The translations under genes and the position numbers were made by a program. DNA of 64,000 bases, from positions 219,423,555-219,487,554 of the forward strand of contig CM023449.1 of the NCBI GenBank assembly GCA_013339765.2. Direction: 5' to 3'. The notes under the pieces are model-generated. The model made no database searches and was not told where the DNA came from. It was given only the letters and a program-made list of their open reading frames with translations. How positions within the stretch are numbered: position 1 is the stretch's first letter; each line of letters begins with the position of its first letter. Positions 56,675-64,000 of the stretch are shown here, in pieces. The stretch comes from Haemaphysalis longicornis. Its lineage: Eukaryota > Arthropoda > Arachnida > Ixodida > Ixodidae.

Positions 56675-57114
56675 TTTTTACATGGTATTTCTTGCACTAC
56701 ATGTCAATGTAGGAAATGATATTTACAACACATATTTACAACTATGTACTCTCTCTTGTGTTCTGTAAACATGTCACTTCTATCATCTGTCTCTCCTCTC
56801 TATGAATCTGTCATCCTCTGCCCCAACCCCCACACCAGCAGGCGTTCCGGTGTCCACCCCTAGGTGTGACAATTTACGCCTGCTGGTGGTCTTTCCTTTC
56901 CTTTTTCTTCACAATAAATTCATTCATACGAATGAGTTGATTACAAGCTGAAAAACGAAACTAAACACAATGAACAATTATGTGCACTTTAAAACGGGGC
57001 CCCATTGAACAACTAATAAGGAGGGAATACCAATCAGGGCGAGAATCATTTTGGTCGTAGACGTCTTTAAGATTAATGATAATATGGCAGAAGTGTGCTC
57101 TGGTAAGAAACAAA
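56675..57114. other. No gene recognised
   Basis: Spacer. CT-rich in places. GCCTGCTGGTGGTC at 56877 is the inverted partner of the 56836 region (CACACCAGCAGGCG), a loose inverted repeat. Confidence 0.35.
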
Positions 57115-58624
57115 CTATAGGCTCAGCGTGCCTAACCTGCATTCGCGTTTTCCATGAACCATGCAAAACGACCAGGAAAGGAAGGAAGGGTGTAGAAGGA
57201 AGGCAGGAAAGTTAACCTGGCTAGAGCCTAGTTTGTTATCCTGCACGTGGGAAAGGGAAAATAGGCAAAAAAGAGAAAAGGAAGAATGGAGAGAAGTTCG
57301 AGTAGACACGTATGCCCAGCGCTGAAGCACTGACACTGATAGACACTGGAGGCGTTCAGTCTGTAGTGTGGTGTTTAAGTTCGTCGCTTGTAGAAAGCGT
57401 AAAAGTTCCTTAGTCGCCTTCTGAGCGGATGACAGAGAGGGCCAGTAGCGCAGAATCTCCTCCTCCGAAAATAGCCGCCGAGAGTCCAGGTTCCTCAGTG
57501 CTGACGACAGCTTATTTCTTTCAGGCGAGTAGCGTGGGCACTCGCATAAAACGTGCCGGATCGTCTCCGGCGTGCCACACGTTTCACACTCCTCACTTGC
57601 TGCAATTCCTATTGTGTATGAATAAGCATTTGTGAAAGCCACCCCCAGCCAGAGACGGGAAAGAAGAGTTGCGTCAGACCGTGGGAGGCTTAGTGGAAGG
57701 GGACGCTGCAAGTGCGGGTTAAGGGCACCAATGCGTGCACATATGAATTCTTCTGGATGCCATTGGGAGATTGCTGTTTCCCGGGCAAGTATGCGGAGGG
57801 CCCTAGCTGCGTCCGTCCTAGACAGTGGGATGAACACAGTCGCCGCTGTTTGGTGCGCCAGCCGGGCGGCAGCATCCACACTTTTGTTGCCGACAATGCC
57901 GCAGTGGCTGGGAAGCCACTGCAGGGTGACATCATGACCCACCTGGGTAGCACGATCGTACACCATTCTTATTTCTGTCAGGAGCTGTTCGTGAGGTCCC
58001 CGGCACAGCGCTAATTGGAGTGACTGAAGTGCAGCCTTCGAATCACAAAAGATAGCCCATCTGCGCCACGAACTTTGCTCAGTGGTGCGAAGAGCGCAAC
58101 GGATGGCCGTAAGTTCTGTAGCCGTGGAGGTTGTAGGATTGGCTATCTTGAATTGGCTGGACAGTGACATTTGTGGAATAATAACAGCGCCGGCAGAACC
58201 CGACGATGTTACCGAGCCATCGGTGTATACATGGGTTCGGTCATTGTATGTCTCATGCAGGTATGTCAAAGTTAGCTGTTGCAGGGCTGGTATGGGAAGG
58301 TCACGTTTTTTCTTTACTCCTGGAATATCTAGGCACACTCGGGGCTGCATCACACACCACAGCGGAAGGAGCGGTCGCATCGCGCACAGGCGACAGTTCA
58401 CGGAAGACCCAAAAATGTTCCGGTTGTGCAGCCACGTCTCGACAGGCAAAGTTTCGCTGTGCAGTTTGAAGAAGAAAGTTTTTCTTGAGGGAGAAAGCAG
58501 CATTTTACGGTCACATAAGAGCACATCTTGTTTAGCCAAGTTAGAATAAACAGTTATGTACAGTGGTGCTGGGAAAAGCAAGGAACTTAGGTCTTTGTAG
58601 AGATTAACACGTGACATACTGAAC
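57115..58624 (-). mobile_element. Fused LINE remnants (L1-like finger plus RNase H LINE)
   Basis: From the right: an L1-like C-terminal module (58380-58530), then directly an RNase H-type LINE 3' region (57150-58370) whose 3' end is the polypyrimidine GTTAACTTTCCTGCCTTCC stretch near 57165-57215. The right border is cut by the TA-flanked palindromic element at 58625. See the ORF entry for the reading frame. Confidence 0.7.
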
Positions 58625-58701
58625 ATACTGGGTGTCCCAGCTATCATGCACCAAGATTTAAAAAAAGAGTAATGTCGTGACTCGAAGAAAACATAGTGCA
58701 T
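57115..58701 (-). CDS. Unbroken 528-codon ORF joining three element fragments
   Basis: Residues 1-26 come from the end of the neighbouring palindromic element. Residues 40-106 match the zf-RVT-like end of an L1-like LINE (KTFFFKLHSETLPVETWL, NCRLC). From about 115 it is a different LINE: PRVCLDIPGVKKKRDLPIPA, then RNase H with HVYTDGS (D161), TATELTAIRCAL (E196), IFCDSKAAL (D220), WLPSHCGIVGNKSVDAAAR (H266, D276), and a finger CETCGTPETIRHVLCEC (residues 372-386). All four acidic RNase H residues are present, although the usual GNE is GNK. The normal stop after the finger region is lost and the frame runs into the LINE 3' UTR (about 80 extra residues). No promoter evidence. Likely debris that happens to be open, or an exapted fusion. 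Confidence 0.6.
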   Translation of the reverse strand: MHYVFFESRHYSFFKSWCMIAGTPSMFSMSRVNLYKDLSSLLFPAPLYITVYSNLAKQDVLLCDRKMLLSPSRKTFFFKLHSETLPVETWLHNRNIFGSSVNCRLCAMRPLLPLWCVMQPRVCLDIPGVKKKRDLPIPALQQLTLTYLHETYNDRTHVYTDGSVTSSGSAGAVIIPQMSLSSQFKIANPTTSTATELTAIRCALRTTEQSSWRRWAIFCDSKAALQSLQLALCRGPHEQLLTEIRMVYDRATQVGHDVTLQWLPSHCGIVGNKSVDAAARLAHQTAATVFIPLSRTDAARALRILARETAISQWHPEEFICARIGALNPHLQRPLPLSLPRSDATLLSRLWLGVAFTNAYSYTIGIAASEECETCGTPETIRHVLCECPRYSPERNKLSSALRNLDSRRLFSEEEILRYWPSLSSAQKATKELLRFLQATNLNTTLQTERLQCLSVSVLQRWAYVSTRTSLHSSFSLFCLFSLSHVQDNKLGSSQVNFPAFLLHPSFLSWSFCMVHGKRECRLGTLSL

Positions 58702-59532
58702 AATGTTTGTGGAGAAGCGGGCAGCATTTTTTTTCGTTAATGAGACTTAGCTAATTAATTGTAATTAATTATCTAACTCGAGAAGTACTGTCCTAATCAC
58801 TAAACTGTCAATGAGGCACTTGTAGGTACCCACGAGGGGCATCTAACTGCGGTATTTTCAGCGACGAACTAATTGCGTACTCATTTATTCTTACTGATAA
58901 GGAAAACCCGCGAAATATGAAAGATACCACGTGACGGCGCCTCCAAGCGCATCGTAAAGCAACGCCCTCACACAGGCTGCCTCTGAGTTAGCCTGAATGA
59001 AATAAACAAAAGAAAGAAAAAAAGAAACAAGAAATCGCGACCGAGTTTGTACCTTATCTGCACACGCGCCCCGAGAATCTTGCTGTTGATGCTCCTTCCA
59101 TGCATGCCATTATCTAGGCGATGCGCTGTCTCTTCGGGCGGGTGACAGGGGAAGCAGTTGCGTTCAATCAGCGTATTTGGGGACGCTGCTTTACAATGCG
59201 CGCGGAAGCGCCGTCACGTGGTATTTTTCATATTTCGCGGGTTTTCTTTATCAGTCAGAATAAATGAGTAGACAATTAGTTCGTCGCTGAAAATACCGCA
59301 GTTAGATGGCCCTCGTGGGTACCTACAAGTTCATCATTGACACTTCAGTGATTAGGACAACAGTAATTCTCGACTTAGGTAATTAATTACAATTAATTAG
59401 TTAGGTCTCATTAACGAAAAAATTACTGTCCGCTCCTCCACAGTACTGCAAACATTGTGCACTTGGTTTTCTTCGGGTAACGCCATTCCTCTTTTATTAA
59501 ATCTTGGTGCATGATAACTGGGACACCCTGTA
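58625..59532. mobile_element. Large palindromic TA-flanked DNA element (908 bp)
   Basis: The left arm begins TACTGGGTGTCCCAGCTATC and the reverse complement of the right arm TACAGGGTGTCCCAGTTATC. The arms stay alignable for about 350 bases (shared ATCATGCACCAAGATTTAA, GACGAACTAATTG, AAACCCGCGAAATATGAAA, ATACCACGTGACGGCGC), with about 200 bases of spacer. TA borders both ends. Long terminal inverted repeats with no transposase frame fit a non-autonomous Tc1/mariner-type or foldback element. It truncates the LINE ORF on its left. Confidence 0.85.
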
Positions 59533-59590
59533 TAATCTGGGGGAAAACAAACCAGCAAAAACCGTATTAAAGTGTACACTTCCTACAGAA

Positions 59591-59606
59591 CCCCCCCCCC
59601 CCCCCC
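59591..59606 (+). repeat. Poly-C tract (16 bases)
   Basis: Uninterrupted C run. Confidence 0.9.
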
Positions 59607-59814
59607 TTCTCCAACCAAGGTTTGGTCGAGAGCACTGATGAGAAAACAAGATTAGGACCTCGACGAGGTTAACCTGCAAAAACTGTGGTTGATTCCTCTG
59701 TCATAGGAATCGGTAAAATACGAAAGTGAAATGTGCAGCGAAATCTGCAGCTGAGCTGTCTTGTGGGTGTACTTGGCGAGCGACGTCCTGCTGGTGGGTC
59801 GCTTCAGCAAAGGT

Positions 59815-59890
59815 GTACTGGCGTCATTTCCGTGACGGATATGACGTGAGTAAAATCTTGGTGTATCCCGGCATAAAACCTTTTCGTGCT
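59815..59890 (+). repeat. Direct repeat unit, copy 1
   Basis: CGTGACGGATATGACGT is followed by AAATCTTGGTGTATCCCGGC and ATAAAACCTTTTCGTGCT. It is matched with about 10 differences by 60465-60540, 650 bases downstream in the same direction. Confidence 0.8.
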
Positions 59891-59940
59891 AACATATAAA
59901 ATCCAAAAACGAACAACCCATTGTACAACTTACTCAGTGT

Positions 59941-59967
59941 CTAGAGTGCCGTCCAACGGCACTCTAG
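59941..59967. repeat. Perfect hairpin, 12-bp arms, 3-base loop
   Basis: CTAGAGTGCCGT, CCA, then ACGGCACTCTAG. A half copy, CTAGAGTGCCGTCCGACG, follows at 59988, and GTCGGACGGCGCTCTAGAC at 60346 is a third, inverted, variant. Confidence 0.9.
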
Positions 59968-60034
59968 CTTATCGCTGTAGGCATGGCTAGAGTGCCGTCC
60001 GACGACATTCGAATTATTAATGCTAGGCTAGCAC

Positions 60035-60136
60035 CCTTCAAAGCGTCTGTCGTTGCAGTGTAGAGGATCCGTCTTAGCTTCGTAATCCAAAGGACGGAGG
60101 TTTGAGAACAGCTTTTGCCTCGGTTTTTTTTTTTTC
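60035..60136 (+). mobile_element. tRNA-like sequence with poly-T
   Basis: GTTGCAGTGTAGAGGATCCG (A-box region), anticodon-like TTCGTAA, ACGGAGGTTTGAGAAC (B-box-like) and then thirteen T within 40 bases. The stems do not close as a standard cloverleaf, so it is a tRNA-derived element or pseudogene. Confidence 0.4.
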
Positions 60137-60464
60137 ATCTCTAAATTGGACTCTAAACTCGAATTTTTATGCCTTAGGTTAGTTTTGGTGTTTTAAATGA
60201 TTTCTTTGCGTGCGTTAGGTTACCTTATGTTATGTTTAGGTTAGGTTGCCTAGCTTTGCGTTGTCTAGAGCGATGTAGTGCCAGACGCGGCAATTTTGTC
60301 ACAAAACGCAGGTGGACGTCGATATAGTGGAGTGCTTATTAAACCGTCGGACGGCGCTCTAGACACGGCCTCTAACAATTATCTCTTTGGTACTAAAGGT
60401 TGCTTCCCCTCAAGAAGACCCTACGTGCAGGGGTACACCCTTTCCAGGCCACTTGCTTCGTTGT

Positions 60465-60540
60465 ACAGGCGTCACTTCCGTGACGGATATGACGTCAGCG
60501 AAATCTTTGTGTATCCGGGAATAAAACACTTTTGTGCTTA
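60465..60540 (+). repeat. Direct repeat unit, copy 2
   Basis: CGTGACGGATATGACGTCAG, then AAATCTTTGTGTATCCGGGA and ATAAAACACTTTTGTGCT. It directly adjoins a reverse-strand LINE fragment. Confidence 0.8.
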
Positions 60541-61110
60541 AAAGCGCGAATAACAGGATGGGTGGAGTCCCAAAACAAAAAGAAGAATCTTGCAACTATT
60601 TGCCGTACAAAGAGATGGGTTAAGTCCAGCCCGCCTGCGCAAACCGGTCTAAAAAGGTTTTCACGCCTCATTGGCTGCATGGTAGACGACCACACAAATG
60701 TTGCGAAAACCCGATGGAACCGCTGTATGTGACTTCGAGCACAATGACGAATTTGAATCAGATAGACCAATTTTGATGCCAAGAACATGTTACACGCCTG
60801 GGCACTTCCAAAACTATACAGGCTATGCGGAACGAAAGCGTGCGAAGGGCCTCAGTGCGCCCCCGCCAATAGCGAGTGCTTTGCCGGTAGGAGTCCAGCG
60901 CAACGCCGAGATATTTAGGTGGTACACAGGACCATTGGATGCTGGCATACTCGGTTGGTGTTGTTGCCCATTAGCCGAACCAAAGCCCGACAAAAGATTG
61001 ACTTTCGCACCAGAAACTAACCCGAATTCGTTTGTCATAGAAATAACTTTATCATTATTCGTGTATACAGAAAAAGGCAAAATCGCCAGCATATGCCAGT
61101 AGTTTGAGTT
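60541..61110 (-). pseudogene. L1-like LINE RT/C-terminal fragment, frameshifted
   Basis: Reverse strand. One frame carries NEFGLVSGAKVNLLSGFGSA (the region just after the RT active site). Another, shifted, carries RFHRVFATFVWSSTMQPMRR and then ENLFRPVCAGGLDLTHLFVR and FFFLFWDSTHPVIRAF. This order (SGAK, then FVW, then GGL-L-HLF) is that of the RT thumb and following region of L1-like LINEs. Both ends are truncated. Confidence 0.65.
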
Positions 61111-61938
61111 CGGTTCCGAGCATGTATCACCCGCAAACGATGATGTGTCATATGATTGCTTTTTTTTTTTTTTAATCGCTCCGCATAGTCGCAATCGGGG
61201 CGCACAGCATTTCCTTTGGGTTCGAAGCGCGGGCATTGGCTTTGGGCTTTGGCTGAGTTGAAGTGGACTTTGACTTCGGAATTTGGCAGGTTAGATTTTG
61301 GACTTCAGGAGAGTGAATTGTGTAGTTTTATTTAATTCAGTTTGCATAGAGATAGCCTCGCTTTTTAACCATAATTACCTTAAGAAAGCGGCATAGCTAA
61401 GCAGAGTGCTACCAGATCCACCGTTACCTCAGTCTTCGCAGCTTAATTGAGAAAGGTGGCCGAATTTCTTTTTCTCTGCTAGAAACGCCATCAGCAACAG
61501 ACAATAGGGTAGACTTGTTACTCCGAACCGTAGCATGTGGACCATCACGTGAGTCTGGCGTTGTGGTGCCGTCGCTCCCGTAGAATTGCCGATCTGCCGC
61601 AATAGCTGACCATTTCACCGAAGACGACGTTTACTGCGCCGTTCATCTGGTGGCAGAGGTACCTGCTATTTCGAGCAGATCCCTACTCCCAGAGTGGCCT
61701 GCTCGTGTTAGTATTGTCACGCGACTTTTACCCCCGAAAACTACGCAACTTTTTAGCCACAGCGCTTAACACGCCATGCATCCGACATCTTGTTTAGTGA
61801 TACGTATACACTATTGAGTGCAGAGCACTTTAGGGGCTCCCCTTGTCGTCGTAGCTCGCTCGCTAGACCCAAGTAGAACCACACGGCGTTCCGTCGCCGT
61901 GGCGTAACCCAGAGGCTTCGAAAGCCAAGTGGTTTATA
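61111..61938. other. No gene recognised
   Basis: No domain-bearing frame. A 15-base T run lies at 61160. Confidence 0.35.
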
Positions 61939-62885
61939 TAGTATAAACCGGATTATAGGTCGACCCGGTATATAGGTCGACCCCCTACCTTGAGGTGGGA
62001 AAAGTTGACAAAAAAAATAATTCGGCACAGAAGCGCACTCACAATGTCTATATTTATTTTCGACGCCCGTCCGTCACTGCCACTGGCTATGCCTGCCGAA
62101 GTCACTCGTCCGAGCTCTCAGAGTCATCTGAGGATGACTGCTTCGCACTGTCATCTTCCATGCCATCAGGCGCGTTTCTGATGGAGCACTTCCTGAACGC
62201 TCGTGTAACCATGTCGTCGGGCAGCGACTGCCCAGAGAAGGACACCCAGCTTGACACGGTCGCAACCGGCCCGTATAGGTCTTTTTGTTGTCGCCGGCTA
62301 TCCACTCATTGTACAGTTCGCGGAGCCGGTCCGCGCATGGCCTCCGGAGCGATCGTGAGCGAAGTTCCCGGACGAAGTCCGCCACTTTGTTCTCCAACTC
62401 GGGGTGCACCGCTTGACGTCCACAGAACGATCGGTTTCGGGGGTTGCACGCGCACAGCTTAGCTTTCTGGCTCCGCCAGTACCGCACACTTTTCTCTGAA
62501 ACGCCTAACTGGCGTTACGCCGCCATATTCCCATTCTGCTCGGTTACTCAATCGCCGTCAGCTTAAACGCCGCGGTGAACTGGCGTCGACTGCCGCCACT
62601 CATCTCGGAACAGAGACGTTCAGAAATGTACGCACGCACGCGTAATAGACGAGTAAAAGACGAAAAACTAGAGAAAAGAGAAATCAAATAAAGGCCTGAT
62701 AGAGCGAGACCATAACGAGAGAGCAGTCAGACACGAATGGCGATGGCGATTGGCGACGGACTACGCTTGCACATTGTTGCCAGACAACGATTTACATTCT
62801 GCCAATGACCGCTATATAAGACGAGGGGTGACTTTTGTGCGGATTTTTTTGGAAAAAAACTCGACCTATATTCCGGTTTACGGTA
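61939..62885 (-). mobile_element. Internally deleted Tigger/pogo-type transposon
   Basis: Ends: left ATAAACCGGATTATAGGTCG, reverse complement of right GTAAACCGGAATATAGGTCG, with TA near both edges. The reverse strand carries the two ends of a Tigger-like transposase with the middle missing (see below). The left edge repeats its own motif once (GGTCGACCCGGTATATAGGTCGACC), a sub-terminal duplication. Confidence 0.75.
62102..62580 (-). pseudogene. Tigger-like transposase, DNA-binding and C-terminal parts only
   Basis: Tigger transposases cut and paste DNA using an N-terminal pair of helix-turn-helix domains and a DDE/D catalytic core. Here the reverse strand begins FTAAFKLTAIE, has stop and frame damage, then GVSEK-type and VRYWRSQKAKLCACN, and the second HTH start HPELENKVADFVRELRS. 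The next recognisable part, after a frameshift, is already the C-terminal segment: YNEW, VATVSSWV, LPDDMVTRAFRKCSIRNAPD and DGMEDDS followed by an acidic serine-rich tail. The whole DDE core is missing, so the protein cannot catalyse transposition, although the ends might still be bound. Confidence 0.75.
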
Positions 62886-63761
62886 GTCATGAGCGTTCTA
62901 AACTCGTGCACCGCTGGCGCTTGTCATACATCTTCCCGTTGTTTAGCGCAAAAAAAAAAAAAAAAAACTGCAGGTACATTTGAGACAGAACATATGTAAT
63001 TAACCGGCAGCACCCGCGTTCATTCAGTTCGGGACACTCGTTGGGTTGGTTTTTACGTTAGCGGAAAAAAGTGGCAGTGCACAGCCGGCGCGTGCGAGAG
63101 GAAAAACAAGCACAAAACGAACAGAACTCCCGCTGGTGCAGTTTCGGCCAGGGGGCACGCGAGCACTGCTAAGGCGGAAAATTTGAATTGCATTGGGTTG
63201 TAGCAGTGAGCGGGTAACGGTGCTACAGACCATTATGGCGAATCACTGCTCTGCACTTCCGACAGCTTTTACATTGAGTGGAACGGCTGGAATTTTTTAC
63301 ACCATTTTGGGCTTAACGATTTTCCTCTTTTTTCAAGTTGCCCCTCCCACCCCTCCATCTCCCACAATCCACATGCATGCTGAACTATGGCTCCAGCATC
63401 GTATGTGGTTTCCGACGGAAATGTCGAGCCGCCGTCGAAGCCTATCGGGACGGCCTAAGCAAGAGGTTTTATGCACGAGACGCGATAACACTCTATCGAG
63501 CGCTGAAAGCGCCCTATGTGACCTTTCTTTCTCTGCGAGATCAGTCGTTGCAACTCCGGCGCGTAATGTGTTTACCCGAGCAGCTGTCATCCGCGCTGTC
63601 ATCTTGCGGGTGCTCGCAGTGTGTGCGGATCGCGTCTCTGTAACGCTGCTTGCGTGAATGGCAGTTATATATTGCCGTGCGACTTCATTTATTGAAAAAC
63701 ACGAGGCTTGTCGTCAAAACAAATATTAATAAATGTGAGTTCTTAGAAAAAAATAAAGAAA
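62886..63761. other. No gene recognised
   Basis: An 18-base A run lies at 62950. A forward frame at 63338-63643 and an overlapping reverse frame at 63333-63602 have no domain I know. Confidence 0.35.
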
Positions 63762-64000
63762 GCGCACACTAACGCGTAAGATTTGAAGGTAGCGAAACTG
63801 CACGCAACCTTGAAGACCGTCACGAAGATTCACACCCACGATTGCAGCCGATTTGCTTGTTCTCCGCTGCCGCAACGACCTTTACTCAATCATTGTTGCT
63901 GTAGGTGTGAGCTTCTTTCATTTTTTTCGGAAGTGATAATCATTGGACATCACCTTGGAGGGGCGTACGGCATGACGTATGTTTCTCGTTCGAGAAAGTG
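63762..64000 (+). repeat. Dispersed repeat family, copy 4 (runs off the window)
   Basis: Same order as the 14.1-kb copy: CTAACGCGTAAGATTTGAAG, CTGCACGCAACCTTGAAGAC, GATTGCAGCCGATTTGCTTG, CATCACCTTGGAGGGGCGTA and TTTCTCGTTCGAGAAAG. It probably continues beyond base 64000. Confidence 0.7.

Noticed and set aside
63333..63643. Overlapping frames near the right edge as a zinc-finger protein
   Set aside because: A CGCSQC-type cysteine cluster is visible, but spacing does not match any finger I know and both strands are open.

Overview
The window looks like nuclear DNA of an arthropod, most probably a hard (ixodid) tick. It has no bacterial or organellar gene organisation. Long non-coding stretches are packed with degenerate retroelements, DNA-transposon remnants, short tRNA-derived elements and microsatellites. 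The tick assignment is my inference. It rests on seven copies or part-copies of a Ruka-like SINE (tRNA-type head, GC-rich NotI-like core, AATC-type tail), on the LINE types present, and on a Penelope-type GIY-YIG endonuclease fragment. I could not run a database search. I see no host protein-coding gene that I can name. The best candidate is a weak two-exon model at 4.08-5.81 kb.

Layout. 0-11 kb: a Tigger/pogo-like element with a 43-base C run (541-1270), a 156-bp foldback MITE (1325-1480), the possible two-exon gene enclosing a reverse-strand Penelope fragment, a tRNA-like element at 6.2 kb and a TTAA-flanked 1.1-kb element (7817-8937). 11-20 kb: a GC-rich TA-flanked MITE, a LINE with RT, RNase H and 3' end (11.9-13.7 kb), a Tigger transposase C-terminus (15.0 kb), a minisatellite, a second RNase H LINE (17.7-18.7 kb) and several copies of a 0.3-0.4-kb repeat family that recurs at the right edge of the window. 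20-35 kb: GATA/GA microsatellite, head-to-head SINEs, two inverted copies of a ~0.8-kb repeat (23.7-24.5 and 32.6-33.4 kb), a 5'-truncated L1/Tx1-like LINE with an open 831-codon RT ORF (28.6-31.6 kb, minus) and a 1.17-kb TTAA element with 22-bp perfect ends. 35-49 kb: a LINE 3' end, a second Tigger-like element, palindromic MITEs, a perfect 15-bp-arm hairpin, RTE-like 3' ends and a 172-bp TCAC satellite. 49-64 kb: RT fragments, a nested LINE-in-LINE insertion whose 10-bp target duplication I can read (55.0-56.5 kb), an unbroken 528-codon ORF that appears to fuse pieces of three mobile elements (57.1-58.7 kb), a 908-bp palindromic element and an internally deleted Tigger-type transposase (61.9-62.9 kb).

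The genes do not act together as a system. The coding signal is almost entirely transposable-element enzymes (reverse transcriptase, RNase H, GIY-YIG and DDE-type transposase remnants), nearly all broken. The clearest biology is the history of nested insertions, plus unusual open frames that have survived in element debris.
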